Made by a program: the position numbers and the translations under genes. From positions 1 to 10,056 of the forward strand of contig CAKPCM010000035.1 in assembly GCA_934141615.1 (NCBI GenBank): a stretch of DNA of 10,056 bases, written 5' to 3'. The notes under the pieces were generated by a model. The model had not been told where the DNA came from. It ran no database searches and was given only the letters and a program-made list of their open reading frames with translations. The first letter of the stretch is position 1; the number at the start of each line of letters is the position of its first letter. The stretch comes from an uncultured Bacilli bacterium. Lineage in GTDB: Bacteria; Bacillota_I; Bacilli_A; RF39; UBA660. Shown here in pieces: positions 6,012-10,056 of this stretch.

Positions 6012-6845
6012 ATGAAAAAAGAAACCGAGGAAAAAAAACACAAAAAAAGAAAGTTAAAGTGGCAAGTTAAGTTATTTTTACTTATTTTATTTATAATAAT
6101 TTATGCATTTTTTATTGGTCCTAAAGGGATATTCATTAAAGACTATAACATAAAAACAAGCAAGATAAGTAATCTTTCAAGCGGTATTAAAATACTTCAA
6201 ATATCTGATATATATTATGGTTCAACAATTAATAAAAGCGATATAAAAAAGATAGTTAAAAAAATAAATGAAAATAATGTTGACGTAGTTATTTTTACAG
6301 GTGACTTAATAAGCAAAAACTACGATATAACAGATGAAGATAAAACATTTTTAAAGAAGTGGTTAAGCAAGATAGATACCGAACTTGGTAAGTATTATAC
6401 TACCGGTGAAGAAGACTTTGAAGATACTAATGAAATACTTGGTATGGCAGGATTTACTAATTTAAACAATAATCCTCAAAGCATTTATGATGAAAGTAAC
6501 ACACCAATAATAATCGCTGATAAAAGCGTTAATAAAGAATACCTAGAAAGTGGTGATGCTGCTCCTTACTTTAAAATACTTGCTATCCATAATCCTGATG
6601 ACATAGATGATTTTAAGGATGTAAACATCGATATGGCAATTGCAGGTCATACTCTTAACGGAGAGATAAACATTCCAAAGCTTAGGGAATTATTTATATC
6701 CAGCAAATACAAAAAAGGATATCAAAAAGTTGGTAATACTAAGCTTTACATAAACGCAGGATGCGGAACTAAAGGTATAAAAGTTAGACTATTTAACCAC
6801 CCTACCTTAAACTTATACAGAATAAATAAAACATCTACAAAGTAA
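6012..6845 (+). CDS. Membrane-anchored metallophosphoesterase-like protein with degenerate metal site
   Basis: 277 residues. A lysine-rich cytoplasmic start and one membrane segment (about 19-36) precede a calcineurin-like phosphoesterase domain of the YkuE/YaeI type, which in active members cleaves phosphodiesters or lipid pyrophosphates such as UDP-diacylglucosamine. The order of motifs is kept but ligands are lost: 'SDIYYG' (65-70) has Tyr68 where His is expected; 'TGDLIS' (96-101) keeps Asp98; the GNHD/E motif is 'GEED' (132-135); 'IHNPD' keeps His193; and GHTH is 'GHTL' (212-215), keeping His213 but with Leu215 in place of the second His. Catalysis by the usual two-metal mechanism is therefore doubtful. 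It may be a binding or regulatory pseudoenzyme working with the CPBP protease encoded just before it. Its stop codon lies in the loop of the shared terminator. Confidence 0.78.
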   Translation: MKKETEEKKHKKRKLKWQVKLFLLILFIIIYAFFIGPKGIFIKDYNIKTSKISNLSSGIKILQISDIYYGSTINKSDIKKIVKKINENNVDVVIFTGDLISKNYDITDEDKTFLKKWLSKIDTELGKYYTTGEEDFEDTNEILGMAGFTNLNNNPQSIYDESNTPIIIADKSVNKEYLESGDAAPYFKILAIHNPDDIDDFKDVNIDMAIAGHTLNGEINIPKLRELFISSKYKKGYQKVGNTKLYINAGCGTKGIKVRLFNHPTLNLYRINKTSTK

Positions 6846-6865
6846 AATGTAGATGTTATTTTTTT
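6830..6865. terminator. Bidirectional terminator between convergent genes
   Basis: ACATCTACA (6831-6839) and TGTAGATGT (6848-6856) pair perfectly, with one extra A-T pair (6830/6857), around an 8-nt loop. On the plus strand TATTTTTTT follows; on the minus strand a TTTTATTTATT tract follows. The stop codon of the plus-strand gene is in the loop and that of the kinase is in the opposite arm, so one hairpin ends both transcripts. Confidence 0.85.
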
Positions 6866-8058
6866 ATAGGAAGAGTTATTTTAACGGTTGTTCCTTCTCC
6901 CTTTTTAGATGTGTATTTCATCGTGCCTTTATGCTTTTCTATTATTTCCTTTGAAAAACATACTCCAAGTCCAGTTCCGTTACTTTTAGTCGTGTAAAAC
7001 GCTGTTCCAATCTTATCTTTAGTAGATTTATCCATTCCAATACCATTATCACTTATTTCTATAACATAATTGCCTTTGTTCTTATAGGTTTTTAAAACTA
7101 TCTTTCCTTTAGAAGTAATTGCTTCCTTAGAGTTTTTTATTACGTTTATTAAAACTTGCTTTATTCTGTTATAGTCAGCTTCTATATAAACATCGTCGTC
7201 CTTAATATCTGAAATAAAATTTATGTTATTATCTAAAATAAGTTCAGCCTCGTCACAAACATCATCTAATAGCATTCCAACTTCCATTTCAGTTTTATCA
7301 ATGTTAAGCTTTGAAACGTTTGAAAAGTCTTTTAATAAAAGAAGGGTTCTATCTATTTCTTGATCAATTATACCAGCATACCTACTAGCCTTCGCCGGGT
7401 TATTTACATCAAACATATCAAGGTATCCCTTACACACTGCAAGTGGATTTTTTATTTCATGGGTAATTTTAAATAGTGATTCATATAATTTCTTTTCCTT
7501 TGTTATTTCTTCAAGAGAACTATAAAGTTCTACAACCTTTGATACCTTATCATAAAACTTTATAATTGCATAAAATACAAGATACATAATTATCCATACT
7601 ATAAAAGCATAGCCTAATAATTTAACATTTAGTATATCATTTGGAAAAAATATTGATATTATAACTCCAAACGTGACCTTGCAAATTAAAAATACATTGT
7701 TAATATTTATCTTCGTAAAGTACCCAAGAATAAATATTATTAAATACTGAATTAAAAACAAATATATATTTGAATTATATACATCCCATAAAAATATGGA
7801 TGTTGCAAATAAAAGGGCAACGGATGGGAACACTCTTTTTTTGTATATCGAAAGAAGAAGTGGTATATTTATTAAAAAACAAGATGCAATAGGAAGATTA
7901 CCATACCTAGAGCAGAAGTAATAACTACTAAAAAGTGCTAAATCAAAAAATATCATCTTCTCCTTTTCATCTTTTACCTTTGTGTAAACCACGTACATAA
8001 AGTAACAACATAATGGGAAAAACAAGTAAATTAAACTTAAAAATACGGACGCTAACAT
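6856..8058 (-). CDS. KinB-like membrane sensor histidine kinase
   Basis: 400 residues. About six membrane helices fill residues 1-170 with almost no extracellular domain, as in KinB-type sporulation kinases and LytS-like sensors. A short coiled stretch (about 170-195) leads to a HisKA domain with 'THEIKNPLA' and phospho-acceptor His200, then an ATPase domain with the N box (Asn305, Asn309 in 'NVIKNSKEA'), G1 'DNGIGM' (337-342), 'TAFYTTK' and G2 'GTGLG' (361-365), so the catalytic machinery is complete. The H-box is of the KinA-KinE kind that feeds the Spo0A phosphorelay. No response regulator is encoded nearby, which also fits. The ATG at 8058 was chosen for its AAAGGGTGAT site 4 nt upstream; an ATG 12 codons earlier would lie upstream of the predicted -10. 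The target (Spo0F or Spo0A) is inferred. Confidence 0.85.
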   Translation of the reverse strand: MLASVFLSLIYLFFPLCCYFMYVVYTKVKDEKEKMIFFDLALFSSYYFCSRYGNLPIASCFLINIPLLLSIYKKRVFPSVALLFATSIFLWDVYNSNIYLFLIQYLIIFILGYFTKININNVFLICKVTFGVIISIFFPNDILNVKLLGYAFIVWIIMYLVFYAIIKFYDKVSKVVELYSSLEEITKEKKLYESLFKITHEIKNPLAVCKGYLDMFDVNNPAKASRYAGIIDQEIDRTLLLLKDFSNVSKLNIDKTEMEVGMLLDDVCDEAELILDNNINFISDIKDDDVYIEADYNRIKQVLINVIKNSKEAITSKGKIVLKTYKNKGNYVIEISDNGIGMDKSTKDKIGTAFYTTKSNGTGLGVCFSKEIIEKHKGTMKYTSKKGEGTTVKITLPIKK

Positions 8059-8083
8059 ATAAATCACCCTTTCTCTAAAGATA

Positions 8084-8117
8084 ATTATACACATATAACG
8101 TGCCGTATTTTGTCGAA
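8084..8117 (-). promoter_or_regulatory. Candidate Spo0A-controlled promoter of the kinase gene
   Basis: On the minus strand a perfect -10 TATAAT (8089-8084) lacks a good -35 at 17 nt; a -35-like TTCGAC (8117-8112) lies 22 nt away. Spo0A-activated, sigma-A promoters such as spoIIG have this over-long 21-22 nt spacing with the 0A box over the -35. Here the -35-like element is part of the 0A box. The sequence match is direct; the control is inferred. Confidence 0.5.
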
Positions 8118-8129
8118 TTTTGTAGTTTT
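8109..8129 (+). promoter_or_regulatory. Spo0A box (0A box) with a second, weaker copy 10 bp away
   Basis: TTTGTCGAA (8109-8117) matches the consensus 0A box (core TGTCGAA) exactly. Ten bases on, TTTGTAGTT (8119-8127) is a weaker copy in the same orientation, one helical turn away, the phasing common for tandem 0A boxes. The pair lies 51-71 nt upstream of the kinase start codon, between the EIIB-like gene and the kinase. The 7-base core could occur by chance in a window this size, so the position and the promoter context carry much of the weight. Confidence 0.55.
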
Positions 8130-8146
8130 TTTAATTTTTTTGTAAA

Positions 8147-8473
8147 TTATTGGTCTTCATTTAATTGCTCAATGCATTTTTTTAATTTTTTAGCATCCTT
8201 TTGAAATATTATTTTAATCGTATTATCTATTTCAACAATACCTCTTGCTCCAAGCTTTTGAATGCCTTCTTTATTTACCTTAGATGGATCTTTAAGTGTT
8301 ACTTTAAACCTTGATACACTAACTTCCATGTTGGTAATGTTTTTTATACCACCTAAGTATTCTACTAATTTATTTGCCTCGTATTTAAAATCTGGCTTAC
8401 TAGCTTTAATAACCACTAACGCAATTATTACAAGTACTATTAGTATAATAACATACTTTAATAACTCTGTCAT
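8147..8473 (-). CDS. Membrane-tethered PTS EIIB-like protein lacking the catalytic cysteine
   Basis: 108 residues: one membrane helix (about 6-24), then a domain (31-105) that follows the glucose-type PTS EIIB pattern closely: 'LVEYLGGIKNITNM' (36-49), 'VSRFKVTLKD' (53-62), 'KLGARGIVEIDNTIKIIF' (73-90). In active EIIB the phosphorylated cysteine sits in 'DACITRLRV'; here the aligned stretch is 'EVSVSRFKV', with Ser52 in its place. No EIIC or EIIA domain is attached and no sugar transporter is nearby. It cannot transfer phosphate by the normal Cys route, so it may act as a sensor or adaptor; function unknown. The ATG at 8473 follows AGGTGAT by 4 nt; an in-frame GTG at 8482 falls inside that ribosome site. 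No terminator separates it from the kinase 88 nt downstream, so the two may be co-transcribed. Confidence 0.75.
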   Translation of the reverse strand: MTELLKYVIILIVLVIIALVVIKASKPDFKYEANKLVEYLGGIKNITNMEVSVSRFKVTLKDPSKVNKEGIQKLGARGIVEIDNTIKIIFQKDAKKLKKCIEQLNEDQ

Positions 8474-8491
8474 ATCTATCACCTATTTAGA

Positions 8492-8520
8492 ATTATATAT
8501 CAATAAGCTTTAAAATGCAA
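8492..8520 (-). promoter_or_regulatory. Promoter of the EIIB-like gene
   Basis: On the minus strand a -35-like TTGCAT (8520-8515) and a perfect -10 TATAAT (8497-8492) are separated by exactly 17 nt. The start would fall near 8485, which would leave almost no leader before the AGGTGAT ribosome site. Confidence 0.55.
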
Positions 8521-8545
8521 GGTTTATATGGACGTTTGACTTGCA
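8516..8545. repeat. Inverted repeat between the EIIB-like and coat genes
   Basis: TGCAAG (8516-8521) and CTTGCA (8540-8545) are perfect inverted arms 18 nt apart, flanked by AAAA and (one base offset) TTTT. One arm covers the -35 of the minus-strand promoter and the other touches the -35-like AC of the coat promoter, so a dimeric regulator could act on both genes. The loop is too long for a good terminator. Confidence 0.4.
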
Positions 8546-8571
8546 CTTTTTACAGTAATTTGAATATGCTA
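8545..8571 (+). promoter_or_regulatory. Sigma-K-like (mother-cell) promoter of the coat gene
   Basis: An AC (8545-8546) is followed after 16 nt by AATATGCTA (8563-8571), which matches the sigma-K -10 pattern CATAnnnTA in all but the first fixed base. The start would fall near 8578, 24 nt before the ATG. cotY and cotZ of B. subtilis are sigma-K genes. A TTGACT at 8536 also resembles a vegetative -35 but has no good -10 at the right distance. Confidence 0.45.
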
Positions 8572-8601
8572 CTAATGAAAAAGATAGAAAGGGTGAATAT
8601 T

Positions 8602-9009
8602 ATGTGTAATGATTCTAAAACAAATTCAAAATGCAACTGTATCGCTGAAATATTAAAAGTTATAAATATTCTTCAAAGCGAAGTTTGTCCTGGTGATACT
8701 TGCCTTGAAACATGTACAAGAGCATACTTTGGTCCAAACTCAAGCGTTGATTTTAACACAAGACCAGTAACTTTATATACATGTAACGGAGCAGCACTTG
8801 CTATGCCAGTATCTAATACACCTGGAGAAGAAACTACTTCAAATATATTTAGAGTAGAAAAAGTTGATGGATGCTGTGCTACTTTAAGAGTGTTAACATA
8901 TGATGCCGGAACAAGTACTTATACTGCAACTAATTCATTTTGCACAGTAAATACTGATTGCTGCTGCACTATAAAATGTTTAGCAGATACTTACGTTGAA
9001 GGTGTTTAA
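8602..9009 (+). CDS. CotY/CotZ-family spore coat protein
   Basis: 135 residues, slightly shorter than B. subtilis CotZ. CotY/CotZ/ExsY proteins self-assemble by disulphide bonds into the crust or exosporium layer of the spore. The best match is in the second half: 'FRVEKVDGCCATLRVL' parallels the CotZ 'FRVERVHGSCATLSLL' stretch, and the C-terminal 'NTDCCCTIKCL' parallels 'DLDCFCAINCL'. There are 14 cysteines (about one residue in ten), as expected for cross-linking. There is no signal peptide, as usual for a protein made in the mother cell. An in-frame ATG 29 codons upstream (8515) was rejected: the ATG at 8602 has an AAAGGGTGA site and family-like spacing, while the extension covers the promoter region and is not family-like. 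The gene stands alone between a sigma-K-like promoter and a strong terminator. Confidence 0.85.
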   Translation: MCNDSKTNSKCNCIAEILKVINILQSEVCPGDTCLETCTRAYFGPNSSVDFNTRPVTLYTCNGAALAMPVSNTPGEETTSNIFRVEKVDGCCATLRVLTYDAGTSTYTATNSFCTVNTDCCCTIKCLADTYVEGV

Positions 9010-9040
9010 AAAAGGCCACTTATGTGGTCTTTTATTTTAT
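9010..9040. terminator. Bidirectional terminator after the coat gene
   Basis: AAAAGGCCAC (9010-9019) pairs with GTGGTCTTTT (9024-9033), ten pairs with one G-T, around a TTAT loop. A T-rich tail follows on the plus strand and TTTTTT on the minus strand. The stem starts right after the coat gene stop and includes part of the stop codon of the convergent gene. Confidence 0.87.
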
Positions 9041-9361
9041 GTTAGAAATCTCATCTATAAAGATTCTGTCCCCATCACTCGTCATTATGTAATTATCTTT
9101 AAAACCAATTATTTTTTTATCTATATTTTTACCATTTTTGTACATAATATTAACATCAGCTTGATAAACATAATCTGGTCTTTTAAATATGTTATTTATC
9201 TTGTTTATTAAGTCAGTCTTACTTATTTGTTCTCTATCTATAGCGCGCTCATTTGCTTTGTCATTTGAAAAAGCATCCGCATGATAATAAAAATCCTTTT
9301 GGACTTTTGCTTTTAGATTATTTATTTTATTTTTGTAAATTTCCGGAAATTTATCTTTCAT
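9032..9361 (-). CDS. Unrecognised small protein
   Basis: 109 residues, no family recognised. It looks soluble: no signal peptide or membrane helix, and rich in Lys, Asp, Asn and Ile. The first part (to about 65) is predicted to be helical and charged, with 'SKTDLINKINNIFKRPDYVYQ' at about 47-67. The last 40 residues alternate like a small beta-barrel: 'ADVNIMYKNG', 'KKIIGFKDNYIMTSDGDRIFID', similar in character to an SH3- or Sm-like fold, but this is only an impression. The ATG at 9361 has GGGAGG 6 nt upstream; an ATG two codons earlier sits directly on that ribosome site. It diverges from the FtsW/RodA-type gene and shares its short promoter region. Base composition is like that of its neighbours. 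Confidence 0.72.
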   Translation of the reverse strand: MKDKFPEIYKNKINNLKAKVQKDFYYHADAFSNDKANERAIDREQISKTDLINKINNIFKRPDYVYQADVNIMYKNGKNIDKKIIGFKDNYIMTSDGDRIFIDEISNIK

Positions 9362-9372
9362 AACCATCCTCC

Positions 9373-9394
9373 CATAAAATTTTATGAGTATACT
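9373..9394. promoter_or_regulatory. Symmetric promoter region between divergent genes
   Basis: Two perfect palindromes lie side by side: CATAAAATTTTATG (9373-9386) and AGTATACT (9387-9394). The second contains TATACT, a fair -10, on both strands (9389-9394 plus; 9392-9387 minus), and the first contains CATAAAAT, close to a sigma-E -10, on both strands. Neither direction has a good -35. Plus-strand transcription from TATACT would give a leader of about 25 nt to the ATG at 9426. Confidence 0.42.
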
Positions 9395-9425
9395 TGGTTA
9401 AAATTACTAAAAGGAGTGAAAAAGT

Positions 9426-10056
9426 ATGAAGAAAAACTTAATTAAATATGAAATCATAGTTCCTTTGATAGTATTTTTTATAATTAGCATAGCATCCATT
9501 TATAGCGCAAGTTTAAATATTTCTTCTAAAGCTGTAATAACAAAACAGATTTTATGGTACCTACTTGGTTTTATTTTAATAATTATAAGCACAAATAAGA
9601 ATTTAAAGTTTTTAACAAAATATTCATTTTATTTATATATTGCAGGAAACACATTACTTTTCCTACTCTTAATATTTGGTAGTGAAGTAAATGGTTCAAA
9701 ATGCTGGTTCATGATACCTGGCATTGGATCTTTTCAGCCTGGTGAGTTTATGAAGCTTATTTTAATTTTGTTTAATGCACACATTTTTGAAGATTATGAA
9801 AAAAAACATCCAAAAAGTAATTTTAAGGATGATTTTAAGTTGTTTTTAATAATTATGTTAGTTACCGTGATTCCTTCTGTATTAACCTTCTTAGAACCTG
9901 ATACTGGTATGGTAATAATTTATTTTTTAATATCTTTTGTCATGCTTTTTATATATGGAATTAAGAAAAGAATTTTTGTCGGTGTGTTTTTAGTGGCAGC
10001 TATTTTAGCGGGTGCATTTTTATACTTTTATTTTAATTTTGAAGACAGTTTTATAA
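9426..10056 (+). CDS. FtsW/RodA/SpoVE-family protein, 3' end missing
   Basis: The first 210 residues of a protein that normally has about 370-400; the window ends before the stop. These are SEDS-family glycosyltransferases that polymerise lipid II into peptidoglycan with a partner class B penicillin-binding protein. Visible family marks: an N-terminal membrane helix ending in 'IASIYSAS', a second helix after 'ITKQILWYLLGF', 'EVNGSKCWFMIPG' (87-99), 'SFQPGEFMKLILIL' (102-115; usually QPSE), and 'FLEPDTGMVIIYF' (155-167; usually PDLG). About six membrane helices are present so far. The ATG has AAGGAG (9411-9416) 9 nt upstream. Whether it is the elongation (RodA), division (FtsW) or sporulation (SpoVE) member cannot be settled from this half; nearby sporulation genes make SpoVE possible but RodA-type features are equally good. 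Confidence 0.88.
   Translation, partial: MKKNLIKYEIIVPLIVFFIISIASIYSASLNISSKAVITKQILWYLLGFILIIISTNKNLKFLTKYSFYLYIAGNTLLFLLLIFGSEVNGSKCWFMIPGIGSFQPGEFMKLILILFNAHIFEDYEKKHPKSNFKDDFKLFLIIMLVTVIPSVLTFLEPDTGMVIIYFLISFVMLFIYGIKKRIFVGVFLVAAILAGAFLYFYFNFEDSFI

Noticed and set aside
8059..8094. Longer kinase start at 8094
   Set aside because: It would start before the predicted -10 at 8089-8084, and the ATG at 8058 has a much better ribosome site and starts right at the first membrane helix.
8118..8147. T-rich plus-strand stretch after the EIIB-like gene as a terminator
   Set aside because: The T runs are on the plus strand and no hairpin precedes them; on the minus strand, where the genes lie, they are A runs and cannot terminate the transcript.
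8515..8601. 29-residue N-terminal extension of the coat protein
   Set aside because: No ribosome site precedes the upstream ATG, the extension is not family-like, and the region holds the promoter elements.
8996..9211. Plus-strand frame overlapping the end of the coat gene
   Set aside because: It runs through the terminator and opposite the small unknown gene, and has no ribosome site.
1..10056. CRISPR arrays, tRNA or rRNA genes, insertion sequences, phage attachment sites
   Set aside because: No regularly spaced repeats, cloverleaf sequence, rRNA-like stretch, transposase or terminal inverted repeats were seen on either strand.

Overview
The window is AT-rich, uses the standard code (Trp is read from TGG; every complete gene ends in TAA) and has Gram-positive features: strong Shine-Dalgarno sites, U-rich hairpin terminators, a Firmicutes-style rimP-nusA-rnpM-infB-rbfA operon, a TasA/camelysin-like surface protein, a KinB-like sporulation kinase and a CotY/CotZ spore coat protein. 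This points to a spore-forming, low-GC member of the class Bacilli, possibly an uncultured gut lineage (Erysipelotrichales/RF39-like). The lineage is an inference and I cannot name a species.

Layout. (1) 1-803, minus strand: a surface protein with its own promoter, whose -35/-10 spacer contains a run of nine G, followed by the first codons of another gene that leaves the window. (2) 853-5112, minus strand: one transcription unit for translation and transcription factors, with an extended -10 promoter, a leader hairpin just after the predicted start, then rimP (only the N-terminal half), nusA, rnpM, infB and rbfA, and a terminator overlapping the rbfA stop codon. The ylxQ and ylxP genes found in the Bacillus subtilis version are absent. 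(3) 5227-6865, plus strand: a CPBP membrane protease and a membrane-anchored metallophosphoesterase-like protein that has lost several metal ligands, behind a promoter with a 14-bp palindrome. (4) 6831-9040: a sporulation-flavoured block. A membrane histidine kinase and a membrane-tethered PTS EIIB-like protein lacking the catalytic cysteine lie on the minus strand, and a CotY/CotZ-type coat gene diverges from them. A perfect Spo0A-box-like sequence overlaps the -35 region upstream of the kinase, and the coat gene has a sigma-K-like promoter. (5) 9032-10056: an unrecognised 109-residue protein on the minus strand, diverging from the first half of a FtsW/RodA/SpoVE-family protein that runs off the right edge.

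How the parts may work together. Region 2 is housekeeping and may be autoregulated through its leader hairpin. Regions 3-5 are accessory: a proposed sensing module (EIIB-like protein plus kinase) feeding Spo0A, with coat and cell-wall genes nearby. The most striking signals are the poly-G tract inside a promoter spacer (probable phase variation of a surface protein), the Spo0A-box/kinase arrangement, and two enzyme-family proteins with degenerate active sites (EIIB-like and metallophosphoesterase-like).

The longest stretch without a gene is 5020-5285 (266 bases). It holds the rimP promoter and leader hairpin on one side and the palindrome and promoter of the protease gene on the other. Its middle, about 5115-5225, is AT-rich and I see nothing definite in it. 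No rRNA, tRNA, CRISPR array, insertion sequence or replication origin was recognised.
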